This document shows, piece after piece, positions 15,931 to 24,652 of a DNA stretch of 64,000 nt. Source of the stretch: Candidatus Poribacteria bacterium (lineage in GTDB: Bacteria; Poribacteria; WGA-4E; WGA-3G); assembly GCA_028818705.1 (NCBI GenBank), contig JAPPNJ010000006.1, positions 1 to 64,000 of the forward strand. Direction: 5' to 3'. The position numbers and the translations under genes are program-made. Below the pieces are notes generated by a model that was given only the letters and a program-made list of their open reading frames with translations, made no database searches and was not told the origin of the DNA. Position 1 is the first letter of the stretch. Each line of letters begins with the position of its first letter.

Positions 15931-17385
15931 ATGACACAAGACATAGCCAATACACTCTATGAAATGGACAATTTAGAAGTGCTTCGTGGAATTAATAGCA
16001 ACAGCATAGACCTGATTGCAACAGACCCACCGTTCAATACTCAGCGCAACCGAAGTAGTTCCACTGGACACTATGTTGATAAGTGGAAATACGGAGACAC
16101 AGGCAAACTACCGGATCAATGGAAATGGAACGAAGTCCATCCTAAATGGCTTGAAACTATCCAAGACGGACATCCTGCACTCTATCAAGTCATTGAAGCC
16201 ACAAAAGTTGTGCAAGGTGAAGACACCGCAGCGTTCCTTTGCTTCCTTAGTGTCAGACTCCTCGAAATGCACCGTATCCTAAAAGATATGGGTTCAATTT
16301 ATTTACACTGCGATCACGCTGCCAATGCCTACATCCGAATGGCAATGGACGCTATTTTTGGAAAGAATAACTTTCGTAATGAGATTGCGTGGTGTTATAC
16401 GGGCCCCGGTTCACCCAAAATGCGACAGTTTAATCGCAAACACGACACAATTTTTTGGTACTGCAAAGGCAAACAATGGATATTTAACAAAGATCAGGTA
16501 CGCTTACCTTATGCTCAATCGACTATCGCGAGAGGTAAATATGACTCTAACTCACCAACAACAGGATCTGGGTTTCGCGACACAGAACGAGGTAAAGTAC
16601 CAGAAGATTGGTGGGACGGTTTTCCCAGTGGTGGACAAATGTCAAAACAAGAACGCACAGGGTCGCCTGACCAAAAGCCACTTGCTCTCTATAAGCGTAT
16701 TATCGCCGCCAGTAGTAACGAAGGGGATATTGTGTTAGATCCGTTTTGTGGCTGTGCAACAACGATTATTGCCGCCAACGACCTCAAACGTAAGTGGATA
16801 GGTGTTGACAGACGGAAAGATGCACGCTATCACATTATCACACGACTCATGGGGATTGATCGAAAGGAACGTGAACGGCTTGAAAAACACGCAACTGACA
16901 GAAAGTGGCTTGACAGACAAATGCAACGCTATGAAATACACTACCGAACTGAACCACCGACAAGGACTGATAATCAAAAAACCGCTGCAGCCGAGTTGCC
17001 ATCTGTATTTCCAGTGAATGAGGAGTTTCAGATGACGCGTCAGGAGATACACAAGGTACTTATAGAGGAGTTTGGTCCCTACTGTTGGGGCTGTAATTTC
17101 AAAGCACCTGACCCTCGCTATCTTGAACTGGATCACATCAACCCAAAAGATGGGAAAGATGACTATGGGCAGCACCATATAAATAACCGTGCGCTTCTAT
17201 GTAAACCCTGTAACAGCGAAAAAGGCAATCGTATGACACTGCCTCAACTTCGTAGAGTCAATAAACAGAAAGGCTACATGAAAGCAGGTACGCTCATAGA
17301 TCTAAGCAAAGCAAGCGAATGGACGTGGAGATACCTTGTAAAACGTATTCAAGAAGCACCACACCAGTATAATTTAGACGACTAA
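15931..17385 (+). CDS. DNA methyltransferase (beta-class order) fused to an HNH endonuclease
   Basis: A 484-residue fusion. Residues 1 to about 300 form a DNA amino-methyltransferase with the catalytic motif TDPPFNT (D32-P-P-F) before the AdoMet-binding motif LDPFCGCAT (D270), that is beta-class motif order. LHCDHAANAYIRMAMD and the AWCYTGPGSP block fit N6-adenine or N4-cytosine methylases. Residues about 380-445 form an HNH domain: C385/C388, the D401-H402 pair, N419 and C424/C427. A single chain could both modify and cut DNA. A TTG at 15856 also opens the frame, but AGAGG lies eight bases before the ATG at 15931. Confidence 0.88.
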   Translation: MTQDIANTLYEMDNLEVLRGINSNSIDLIATDPPFNTQRNRSSSTGHYVDKWKYGDTGKLPDQWKWNEVHPKWLETIQDGHPALYQVIEATKVVQGEDTAAFLCFLSVRLLEMHRILKDMGSIYLHCDHAANAYIRMAMDAIFGKNNFRNEIAWCYTGPGSPKMRQFNRKHDTIFWYCKGKQWIFNKDQVRLPYAQSTIARGKYDSNSPTTGSGFRDTERGKVPEDWWDGFPSGGQMSKQERTGSPDQKPLALYKRIIAASSNEGDIVLDPFCGCATTIIAANDLKRKWIGVDRRKDARYHIITRLMGIDRKERERLEKHATDRKWLDRQMQRYEIHYRTEPPTRTDNQKTAAAELPSVFPVNEEFQMTRQEIHKVLIEEFGPYCWGCNFKAPDPRYLELDHINPKDGKDDYGQHHINNRALLCKPCNSEKGNRMTLPQLRRVNKQKGYMKAGTLIDLSKASEWTWRYLVKRIQEAPHQYNLDD

Positions 17386-17508
17386 TTTGAGTTCCATGGA
17401 TAAGGTCTCGTCGGCGGGATGCTATCTGCCATCTTGTAAATCCTCTAATTTTGTAAATCCCGATTCAGACAGTGGACAAATATTCTGCTCTCTCTACTCA
17501 ACAAAAAT

Positions 17509-17537
17509 TTGATTTTCCCCCTACAATGTGTTATAAT
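17509..17537 (+). promoter_or_regulatory. Strong sigma-70-type promoter of the polyprenyl synthase gene
   Basis: TTGATT (17509-17514), exactly 17 bases, TATAAT (17532-17537). Transcription would start near 17544, giving a leader of about 107 bases. Confidence 0.75.
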
Positions 17538-17543
17538 TTTAAA

Positions 17544-17650
17544 GCAAAACTTGCGAGGCTTGATGGAGTCTAACGTTTGTGCTTAGGCACCCGATGAAAC
17601 CACGGGAGGGCTGCGCGAATCAAGAACACGGCTAAAGTATAAGGAGACCG
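17544..17650 (+). promoter_or_regulatory. Structured 5-prime leader, possible regulatory RNA
   Basis: CTTGAT (17559-17564) can pair with ATCAAG (17619-17624), closing a domain that contains GTGC-TTAG-GCAC (17579-17590) and a CCCG/CGGG stem (17590-17593 with 17603-17606). The last two share one base, so they may be alternatives. GC-rich single-stranded GGAGGGCTGCGCG follows. It does not match a riboswitch class that I know. Confidence 0.4.
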
Positions 17651-18715
17651 ATGCAGAAAACTGAACAGGACCCATCACCAACACAGCACCTTGTCACCAC
17701 ATACCTCAGCGATGTCAAAAGCAAGGTTGATGCCTGTATCTTCGATTTCCTCCCGACTGCCCACACGCACCCGGATGTACATAAATTGTACCAGATGATG
17801 TTAGATTACCCGCGCCGCGCCGGTAAAGGGTTAAGACCCGCGCTCTGTATACTTATCTGTGAAGCATTCGGTGGAGATCCAGAACGTGCTGTGAATACCG
17901 CTGCCTCACTTGAACTCCTCCAGAATTGGCTCCTCATTCACGACGATATTGAAGACGGTTCCGAACTCCGTAGAGGTGAACCTTGTCTTCATCAAAAACA
18001 CGGTATTCCGATGGCAATCAACGTCGGTGATGCACTACATTGCAAGATGTGGGAAATGCTTCACCGGAACACGGAGATCCTCGGACACGAACTCACCTTC
18101 CGAATTTTATCGGAGTTTATACAGCTCAGCAACCAAGTCGTCGAAGGACAGCATATTGAATTGAGTTGGGTCAACGATAACCGCTGGGATCTCGACGAAA
18201 ACGACTACTTGACCATGTGTATACAGAAAACCGCATGGTATACCTGTATTACACCTTGTCGTGTCGGGGCAATCATCGGTGGCGCAAGCGAAGCAGAAAT
18301 AGATGGACTCGTACAACTCGGCAAAGAGATCGGGATCGCCTTCCAAATTCAGGATGATGTTCTTAATCTCATTGGTGATGTCGGTAGATACGGCAAAGAG
18401 ATCGCTGGCGATATTAGCGAAGGCAAACGTACACTCGTTCTCATCCACCTCATCAATGCCTGCACCCCTGCTGAAGCACAGCATGTCGTTGATATTATGG
18501 CACGTCCGCGGGATGAAAAAACCGAGGCGGAAGTCGAGAGTATCCTCCGGTTAATGCAAAAATATAAATCTATTACCTACGCGCAACGACGTTCTAAAGA
18601 GCTTCTACAGGAGGCCGCTGGACGATTTAGCCACAACTTTGCCCATCTCCCTGATGGACGAGCAAAACAGTTGTTTCTATCTTTAATTCATTTTTTCGTT
18701 GAACGTGAATACTAA
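17651..18715 (+). CDS. Polyprenyl (geranylgeranyl/farnesyl-type) diphosphate synthase
   Basis: A 354-residue trans-prenyltransferase that condenses isopentenyl diphosphate onto allylic diphosphates. The substrate-binding block GKGLRPAL is followed by the first Asp-rich motif LIHDDIEDGSELRRG, and the second reads FQIQDDVLNLIGD. The product length cannot be assigned from sequence with confidence. It is cytoplasmic and supplies isoprenoid chains for quinones, cell-wall carriers or terpenoids. It has its own promoter and a structured leader. The stop is followed three bases later by TTGTCAGTTAG heptad repeats. Confidence 0.92.
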   Translation: MQKTEQDPSPTQHLVTTYLSDVKSKVDACIFDFLPTAHTHPDVHKLYQMMLDYPRRAGKGLRPALCILICEAFGGDPERAVNTAASLELLQNWLLIHDDIEDGSELRRGEPCLHQKHGIPMAINVGDALHCKMWEMLHRNTEILGHELTFRILSEFIQLSNQVVEGQHIELSWVNDNRWDLDENDYLTMCIQKTAWYTCITPCRVGAIIGGASEAEIDGLVQLGKEIGIAFQIQDDVLNLIGDVGRYGKEIAGDISEGKRTLVLIHLINACTPAEAQHVVDIMARPRDEKTEAEVESILRLMQKYKSITYAQRRSKELLQEAAGRFSHNFAHLPDGRAKQLFLSLIHFFVEREY

Positions 18716-18770
18716 ATAGTTGTCAGTTAGATTGGTTGTCAGTTGTCGGCTGTCAGTTATCAGTTAAGAT
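18716..18770. repeat. TCAGTTA/TCAGTTG heptad repeat cluster
   Basis: Several tandem degenerate heptads (TTGTCAGTTAG, TTGTCAGTTG, GTCAGTTATCAGTTA) directly behind the polyprenyl synthase stop codon. Confidence 0.6.
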
Positions 18771-18908
18771 CTTGATTCGTAACAATTTACCTCCTCTTGG
18801 CGTATTCTGAGGGCCACTCAATTGTTACAGGAAACCTCTTAACCAACAACCGAAAGGATTACGCAGTAATCCGTACTGACAATGAATAACTACTAAAAAG
18901 GAGAAACT

Positions 18909-19973
18909 ATGAACGATATTTCTTCTGGAAAATTGCGTGGCATCACAAAGCTTGCCGATACAAATGGGCGCTTCAAAATGATGGCAATTGACCAACGCGG
19001 CTCCATGGTCGAAGCAATCGCGAATGTGCTGAACAAGGATAAAACCGATGTCCAATATGAAAATGTCGCCGCACTCAAAACATTGATAACACAAGTCCTT
19101 GCCCCGAATGCCACTGCAGTTCTCACCGACCCTATTTACGGACACCCCTACTCCATTACAGCGATTCCGCGTGATGTCGCTTTACTACTCGCTTATGAAG
19201 AATCTGGCTACGTCAGCGAAGGGGTGGCAGAGAACGAACGCCTCTCGAATCGAATTGAAAACTGGACTATCACAAAAGCGCAGCGTGCTGGCGCGGATGC
19301 TATTAAACTCCTCGCTTACTATCACCCTGATGCCTCACCGGAGACCCTGAAGCATCAGCAGGCTTTTGTACGCCATGTCGGGGACGAGTGTGAAAAGCAC
19401 GACTTGCCGTTCCTATTGGAATTGGTGAGTTACGCACTTGAAGGCACTACCAAAAGCGTCGCATTCGCGAAACAGAAACCCGATCTCGTTATTCGGAGCG
19501 TCGAGGAATTCACGGATCCAAGCTACAAGGTTGACATCCTGAAGTTGGAGTTTCCTGCTGATCTGAAATACACGGCGGATTATCAAAATTCTACTTTTTA
19601 TGCTGGAGACTCGGCGTACGAACTTGCCGAAGTGAAGGAAATCTGCCAGAAGTTGGATGAGACTTCAACACTGCCGTGGGTGATTCTAAGTGCCGGTGTT
19701 GATATTGAGGAATTTATCGAAAACGTACACCTTGCAACCGGAGCCGGAGCAAGTGGATTCCTCTGTGGTAGAGCCATCTGGAAAGACGCTGTCAATTATT
19801 ACCCGGACACCAACGCCGTCAGGCAGTTCCTTGAGAATGAGGCAACAACGAATTTCAAAAATGCGAACGCCGCAGCGGAGAATGCGCTGCCTTGGTTTGA
19901 GCATCGCCAGTTCGGAGGCGCACAAAATGTTCGGATTGCCAAGCAGACCGCAACGTGGTATCAGGACTATTAG
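18909..19973 (+). CDS. lacD: Tagatose 1,6-bisphosphate aldolase-like (class I, LacD family)
   Basis: A 354-residue TIM-barrel aldolase. Family segments include the N-terminal MMAIDQRGSM, LTDPIYGHPY, ADAIKLLAYYHPD and the VDILKLEFP strand carrying the candidate Schiff-base Lys. A SAGVDIEEF block and a GFLCGRAIWKDA phosphate-binding loop follow. It would split tagatose 1,6-bisphosphate or a related ketose bisphosphate into two trioses. No other lac-operon genes are nearby, so the physiological substrate is uncertain. AAAAGGAGAAAC precedes the ATG. The TAG stop merges with a GCCCGTTAGGGC hairpin. Confidence 0.9.
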   Translation: MNDISSGKLRGITKLADTNGRFKMMAIDQRGSMVEAIANVLNKDKTDVQYENVAALKTLITQVLAPNATAVLTDPIYGHPYSITAIPRDVALLLAYEESGYVSEGVAENERLSNRIENWTITKAQRAGADAIKLLAYYHPDASPETLKHQQAFVRHVGDECEKHDLPFLLELVSYALEGTTKSVAFAKQKPDLVIRSVEEFTDPSYKVDILKLEFPADLKYTADYQNSTFYAGDSAYELAEVKEICQKLDETSTLPWVILSAGVDIEEFIENVHLATGAGASGFLCGRAIWKDAVNYYPDTNAVRQFLENEATTNFKNANAAAENALPWFEHRQFGGAQNVRIAKQTATWYQDY

Positions 19974-20103
19974 GCCCGTTAGGGCACTAACGATCTTATC
20001 CCAGTCTTGGCAAATCGCTCAAAATTTGGTGAAAGATGCTGGCAGCTTGCGACAACGGAGCAAGCGAGTTTGATCGAGAGTTCTTATAATCTTGAGGGGC
20101 TTG

Positions 20104-20158
20104 TTTTACGCTTGGCGAATCGTTAAAAAATCTTATTCTACGCTTGGTGAATCGTTAA
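20104..20158. repeat. Short tandem duplication at a gene end
   Basis: TACGCTTGGCGAATCGTTAAA and TACGCTTGGTGAATCGTTAAA occur about 32 bases apart. The second copy overlaps the last codons of the minus-strand gene that ends at 20133. Confidence 0.6.
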
Positions 20159-20636
20159 AGGATTCTGATGCCATCGCGCTATTGATTTTTTCAAGGATTT
20201 TTCGGGCAATGCGGAGGGTTGTGTTCGCTGAGACCTTCCCTCCTGTTTCCGCTACAAGTATAACAGTAGTATGTTGGACGAATAAGAAATTCGCACCAGC
20301 CTGCCATACCGTATTACCCAGTCCATGCCCATCGTTCGATGGTGGTTGATAGATAGAATCGCGTCCACCGAGTTTCGGCACAGTCTGCGCCGATAGCCGA
20401 AATCTACCTTCATCAGCCGCTATACGCGCCTCGTCGTCCGACTCGAAAAACCAGTAATGAATGGCTACTGACGCTGCTGCTGTCTGGTTTAACCACCATC
20501 TATCACGCCAACCGAATTGTGCAGAAGGAGACTTCGGAGCAGTTGGAGAATAAAGTTCTTGCGAGGAGGCGTGGCACGCTTCAACATCCGCAAGGTCAGC
20601 AGTTGTCAGTTGAATATCTTCTAATGTGAGTTGCAT
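20133..20636 (-). CDS. Conserved-looking protein of unknown function, 167 residues
   Basis: A soluble protein with no signal peptide or membrane helix. It starts MQLTLEDIQLTTADL, has an aromatic block GWRDRWWLNQ, then AAASVAIHYWFFESDDEA and a TVILVAETGG strand near the C-terminus. The pattern suggests a small alpha/beta domain, perhaps an ABM-like or lipoprotein-like monitor of a substrate, but no family is recognised. An ATG seven codons upstream is also open; neither start has a good ribosome site. The C-terminal codons run into a small tandem repeat. Confidence 0.6.
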   Translation of the reverse strand: MQLTLEDIQLTTADLADVEACHASSQELYSPTAPKSPSAQFGWRDRWWLNQTAAASVAIHYWFFESDDEARIAADEGRFRLSAQTVPKLGGRDSIYQPPSNDGHGLGNTVWQAGANFLFVQHTTVILVAETGGKVSANTTLRIARKILEKINSAMASESFNDSPSVE

Positions 20637-20766
20637 GTGGATATAATACCATCTCAATCACAGAATTTCAAATTAAATACAAGGCTTATTCCCACTAATA
20701 TATAAACCTATATTGCCGTTCGCCTAAGTTTATAACCCCTTTCGGACAGCATATCGTTAAACTTAT

Positions 20767-20803
20767 GACTAACAACCGACAACTGATAACTGACAACTAA
20801 TAA
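20767..20803. repeat. TCAGTTA/TCAGTTG heptad repeats
   Basis: CAACCGACAACTGATAACTGACAACT-type units lie immediately upstream of the lptF start, leaving no room for a separate ribosome site other than inside the repeat. Confidence 0.5.
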
Positions 20804-20807
20804 CAAT

Positions 20808-22010
20808 ATGAGAATATTATCACGCTATATCCTCAAAGAATTTTTTCCGCCTTTCATAATAGCACTTACCTGTTTCACCATTATGCTTATCTTCAATGAC
20901 CTTTTTCGGTTAACGAAGCTTTTTGTGCAGAAAGGGGTAAATCCACTCTATCTTGCTGAATTAATCTTCTATATGATGCCTGTAATGGTTGTGTTAGCGC
21001 TTCCCATGGCGGTCTTGGTCGCTATTCTACTCGCACTTGGACGACTCTCTACCGATAATGAGATAATAGCAATGAAGTCACACGGCGTAGCGTTCCATCA
21101 ATTAATGCTACCTCTTTTAGTAATTGCGCTTATGTTGAGTTTTGTTAATCTTGCGCTAATGGATTATGCCTTGCCGCGAGCAAACCTCGCCTATGCCTCA
21201 CTCAGACGCGATATCCAAAAACACAATCCCGCTTTCGTTTTGGAGGAAGCCACGGTTATGAAGGAATTGGAAACGGAAGGTAAACTCTGGATGTATGAGG
21301 CTACCGCGCCAAAGACTGGGCGCATGCAAAACGTCAAAATCTGGGATAGCATCTGGAATGGACGTCCACGATTCAGCCACGCACAAGAAGGGACCCTCGC
21401 CTTTGAAAACGGCAGGGCAGTACTCACACTTTACGATGGACTCTCTTACGAACCCACGACCAGCAATCCAGATGAGTTCCGCATAACAAAGTTTCAGCAG
21501 CAAAAACTCGCATTGCAGATGACAGAAGACCTGAAACGTGGTGAATTTCAAAACCAGACACCGCGTTCGATGAGCATCACCCAACTCAAGGAGTTTATCG
21601 ACACATTGCAATCCGCTGTTCCAACCAGCACAAATCCAGAATATACACTTCGTAAACTCCGCTTTGCTGAGGTCGAATATCACAAAAAGTTTTCCATCCC
21701 GTTTGCGTGCTTAGCACTCGGTTTAATCGGCATTCCGTTAGGTCTAATGGTGAAGCGGAGCGGCAAAATGATCGGGTTTGGGATCGGGTTGGCTGTAATC
21801 GTCGTCTACTATTTACTACTACAAACCGGACAAACCGCAGGTGTGGACGATATCCTCCATCCGATGTTCGCCATGTGGCTACCGAACATTGTAGTTGGGG
21901 TATTCGGAATTGCGCTCAGCCTCTGGATGATAGGCGAAGGCAAACTACGGACTTGGCTTGATCAGGACAGAAAACTACCACTCGTTGTTAATAGGAAAGC
22001 AGAATCCTAA
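20808..22010 (+). CDS. lptF: LPS export permease LptF-like (YjgP/YjgQ family)
   Basis: A 400-residue inner-membrane protein with six helices: three near the N-terminus, a beta-jellyroll-like periplasmic domain (about residues 130-250) and three near the C-terminus. The N-terminal RILSRYILKEFFPPF and the ALPMAVLVAILLALGRLSTDNEI block with the coupling-helix segment A-x-KSHG are typical of the family. With LptG it forms the membrane part of the LptB2FG ABC transporter that lifts lipopolysaccharide from the inner membrane. Its presence supports a diderm envelope. It lies in tandem with a second family member 23 bases downstream. Confidence 0.9.
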   Translation: MRILSRYILKEFFPPFIIALTCFTIMLIFNDLFRLTKLFVQKGVNPLYLAELIFYMMPVMVVLALPMAVLVAILLALGRLSTDNEIIAMKSHGVAFHQLMLPLLVIALMLSFVNLALMDYALPRANLAYASLRRDIQKHNPAFVLEEATVMKELETEGKLWMYEATAPKTGRMQNVKIWDSIWNGRPRFSHAQEGTLAFENGRAVLTLYDGLSYEPTTSNPDEFRITKFQQQKLALQMTEDLKRGEFQNQTPRSMSITQLKEFIDTLQSAVPTSTNPEYTLRKLRFAEVEYHKKFSIPFACLALGLIGIPLGLMVKRSGKMIGFGIGLAVIVVYYLLLQTGQTAGVDDILHPMFAMWLPNIVVGVFGIALSLWMIGEGKLRTWLDQDRKLPLVVNRKAES

Positions 22011-22033
22011 TTGCAAAGTAGTAGGCACACGCC

Positions 22034-23122
22034 GTGTGCCGTCACAATGGAAAACCCCGTTTGAATATTCTAGATCGTTACCTGCTTCGGGAATATCTCC
22101 GCGCCTTCGCTGTTGCACTCTTTTTCTTTATCGCCTTGGTTATTATTGTCCGTCTCTTGGATTACGATCTCAAGAAGTTTGAGGATGATATTGACTACCT
22201 CACCGCGACAAAGATTGTGTTTTTTCAGGCACCTCGCAGAATTATGGAGATGGTGCCGATCGCCGCATTTGTTGCCGTCTTTTTTACACTCGGCAGGATG
22301 GTGAGAAGCAACGAATTCACAGCGATGAAGGCGGGTGGGATAAGTGTTTACCGACTTCTCGTTCCTATTCTTGTTGTGACACTTCTGATCTGTGGGCTCT
22401 TTACGTTTTTCTATGACCGAATTGCCTCACCTGCCTTCCACCAAGCACATCTTTTGCAAAACAAAGTAAAACCTCGACGCGGCAGAAATATTGTCTTCAA
22501 AGGCAAAGATAACCGTATCTTTTACTCACAGCGGATCGTCTTAGATGAACGGATAATCAGCCATTTGACGATTTATGAACATGACGTAGAAGAACAACTT
22601 GACCGTATAACCTTCGCCAAATCTGCAACCTGGACACCCACACAGTGGGAGCTCACTGATGGATATATCCGCCACTTTGAACGAGGCGTTGAGGTCGATT
22701 ACGAAACCTTCGATACTTACGCTATTGAGCGCTATGAGGATCCCACACGTTTTATCGGAAGCGAAAAGGATCCCAGAGCAATGACAATCGAGGAACTCCG
22801 CGAGCAGATTGCATATAAAAAAGAAGCAGGTCAGATCCACCGGAAAGAGCGGGTAAAGTTATATCACAAAACAGCATATCCATTCGCTGCTGTTGTCGTC
22901 GTTATGTTGGGAGCACCGATTGCCATCCGATTTGGAAGAGCAGGTTTTTTTGCGGGTTTAGTTATTGCCTTCTTCATCTCTTTCATCTACTGGGCACTCT
23001 CCTTCGCAACGCTTGAGGGGTTGAGTGAAAGCGGTAAACTCCACCCATTTATCGCCTCTTGGGGTGCGAATATCCTCTACGCCGTTGTTGGGAGTATCAT
23101 GATCTGGCGTACGCCGAAATAG
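22034..23122 (+). CDS. lptG: LPS export permease LptG-like (YjgP/YjgQ family)
   Basis: A 362-residue partner of the preceding permease with the same architecture. NILDRYLLREYLRAF begins the first helix, AAFVAVFFTLGRMVRSNEFTAMKAGG carries the coupling helix, a periplasmic domain spans about residues 125-260, and three C-terminal helices end the protein. The start is uncertain: GTG at 22034 is the longest form, while TTG at 22061 would remove nine residues that look non-native. No ATPase gene (lptB) is in the neighbourhood. A short spacer then leads to the ICMT-like methyltransferase. Confidence 0.9.
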   Translation: MCRHNGKPRLNILDRYLLREYLRAFAVALFFFIALVIIVRLLDYDLKKFEDDIDYLTATKIVFFQAPRRIMEMVPIAAFVAVFFTLGRMVRSNEFTAMKAGGISVYRLLVPILVVTLLICGLFTFFYDRIASPAFHQAHLLQNKVKPRRGRNIVFKGKDNRIFYSQRIVLDERIISHLTIYEHDVEEQLDRITFAKSATWTPTQWELTDGYIRHFERGVEVDYETFDTYAIERYEDPTRFIGSEKDPRAMTIEELREQIAYKKEAGQIHRKERVKLYHKTAYPFAAVVVVMLGAPIAIRFGRAGFFAGLVIAFFISFIYWALSFATLEGLSESGKLHPFIASWGANILYAVVGSIMIWRTPK

Positions 23123-23152
23123 GAGCAACGCACTTGCTGGCACAATAGAAAC

Positions 23153-23728
23153 ATGATCTCTTCAAAAATTGGCAGCTTCTTCTTCAAAATCCGCAGCTTC
23201 ACCCCAATCCCTTTCATCTTCGCACTACTCTATTTCGCAGAACCATCGTGGCACACAGTAGCGATCGGTGTGCCCTTTATTGTTATAGGTGAATTTCTCC
23301 GAATATGGGCAGTTGGATATGCAGGGGCATCCACCCGTGCCAGATCTCTCGGTGCCGCTCGTGATCTCGTCACAACTGGTCCTTACAGTTACGTACGCAA
23401 CCCCCTCTATCTTGGCAATTTTCTACTGAGTTTCGGGGTCTGCCTTGTTGCAAATGTCTATTGGCTCATCGCAGTCCTGATTATCGGTTACTTCTTCCAA
23501 TATCTACCAATTATTGCGCTGGAAGAGGGGTATCTGTTAGAGTCCTGCGGTCAAATCTATCGGGTGTATCAAGAGCAGGTGCCTCGCTTCGTCCCGCGAT
23601 TCTCGCCCTATCCCAATCCATCTACTCACGATTTTTCTTGGACACGCGCCATGAAGAGCGAAAAACGAACCTTGACAGCAATTGCATGTGTCGTCGTTCT
23701 GATTTTCGCAAGGCAGCTCGTAATATAA
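23153..23728 (+). CDS. Isoprenylcysteine carboxyl methyltransferase / phospholipid methyltransferase-like
   Basis: A 191-residue membrane protein of the ICMT/PEMT fold. Hallmarks are LVTTGPYSYVRNPLYLGNF (the R-N-P-x-Y-x-G AdoMet motif) and a C-terminal cytoplasmic segment EEGYLLESCG-x-x-Y-x-x-Y with the conserved acidic pair. About four or five helices are seen. It would methylate a small lipid or isoprenoid at the membrane using AdoMet; the substrate is unknown. It follows lptG by 30 bases and is probably in the same transcript. Confidence 0.85.
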   Translation: MISSKIGSFFFKIRSFTPIPFIFALLYFAEPSWHTVAIGVPFIVIGEFLRIWAVGYAGASTRARSLGAARDLVTTGPYSYVRNPLYLGNFLLSFGVCLVANVYWLIAVLIIGYFFQYLPIIALEEGYLLESCGQIYRVYQEQVPRFVPRFSPYPNPSTHDFSWTRAMKSEKRTLTAIACVVVLIFARQLVI

Positions 23729-23828
23729 TCACGGAACCACAAAAATGCCGAAAGCTAAATAACCCTACAAATTTTCTTTACATTAATTTTCCAATTGTGT
23801 ATTATGCGTAAATGCACAGATCATACAT

Positions 23829-23845
23829 AGGTTAAAGGTTAACCT
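23829..23845. promoter_or_regulatory. Inverted repeat, possible operator
   Basis: AGGTTAA-AGG-TTAACCT lies about 60 bases upstream of the exported protein at 23907 and close to a TTGACA-like element at 23852. Operator function is a guess. Confidence 0.3.
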
Positions 23846-23906
23846 ACTGAATTGACAATGAATCACCTGAAGAACGTAACTTTCAGATACAGAAGGAGAC
23901 AATCTC

Positions 23907-24596
23907 GTGAAGAAAATATTTGCTTCACTCATGATTCCATCTATCTTTTTGATACTGTTTGTTCTACCTGTTAACCTTGCTTCGGCGCGAGCGTTTAACA
24001 ACGATTTCGAGACAGGTGACCTCACGGATTGGGAAAAAGATGGAGTCGCATTTGACTTCCAGCCCACTTGGGGCGATAACCCAACGGCGCGAAACCGCGG
24101 GCAGCCCTCTCAACATCAGGGAGACTGGTGGTTAGGTTTATACGAAAAGTACCAGGGTCCCAAAATAGGAAAAAAACTCGGACAGAATCCAGGGGGTACG
24201 CAAGGCGATGGCCCCCAAGGCACCCTTACCTCTATGGAGTTCACGATCGTCGGAAAAACGATGAATTTCCTCATCGGTGGGGGGAATCACCCATGGAAAG
24301 ATGACCCCGGTCCGTGCAGTGTTAACCTTGAGATTAACGGCAAAGTTGTACTGACATCAACCGGTAATGCTACTGAGACCATGATCCGGGTAGAGTGGGA
24401 TCTTTCCGGATTGAAAGGCAAGACTGCCCAAATTGTCGTTGTTGATAAAAATAGTGGTGGGTGGGGGCATCCGAACTTTGATGATATACATCAAGCCGAT
24501 GCCAGAGGAAGAAATATCCCCTGGGAACAGGTTCTCACCGTTGACGCACGAGGAAAGTTAGCCGCCACTTGGGCACAAATGAAGAAGTATTACTAA
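23907..24596 (+). CDS. Exported carbohydrate-binding-like protein with C-terminal GKL-TW motif
   Basis: A 229-residue secreted protein with a signal peptide (cleavage about ASA-RA, residue 28). It begins its mature part with NDFETGDLTDWE, the opening seen in jellyroll modules attached to GH32-type enzymes and other glycan-binding proteins, and continues with strand-rich sequence (FLIGGGNHPW, LEINGKVVL, VEWDLSGLKGK). No catalytic motif is seen. The very end reads VDARGKLAATWAQMKKYY, which matches the C-termini of three otherwise unrelated exported proteins in the window. The start is GTG with AAGGAG ten bases upstream. Confidence 0.75.
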   Translation: MKKIFASLMIPSIFLILFVLPVNLASARAFNNDFETGDLTDWEKDGVAFDFQPTWGDNPTARNRGQPSQHQGDWWLGLYEKYQGPKIGKKLGQNPGGTQGDGPQGTLTSMEFTIVGKTMNFLIGGGNHPWKDDPGPCSVNLEINGKVVLTSTGNATETMIRVEWDLSGLKGKTAQIVVVDKNSGGWGHPNFDDIHQADARGRNIPWEQVLTVDARGKLAATWAQMKKYY

Positions 24597-24624
24597 GTTT
24601 GGCGATCAATTAACGTAATGCCGT

Positions 24625-24652
24625 AGGGGTAGGACATGTTCCGCCCCTATGG
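24625..24652. terminator. Palindromic repeat between convergent genes
   Basis: TAGGGGTAGGACATGTTCCGCCCCTA is an imperfect palindrome between the exported protein gene and the epimerase gene; its minus-strand TAG is the epimerase stop codon. It could end transcription from both sides. Confidence 0.5.

Noticed and set aside
17551..17640. Possible hammerhead or known riboswitch because of a CCGATGAAAC segment.
   Set aside because: The conserved CUGAUGA core is not matched and no known class fits; kept only as an unassigned leader.
20563..20580. A second TGGCACG element, considered as a sigma-54 promoter.
   Set aside because: The -12 element TTGC is missing at the required spacing and the site lies inside a coding region.
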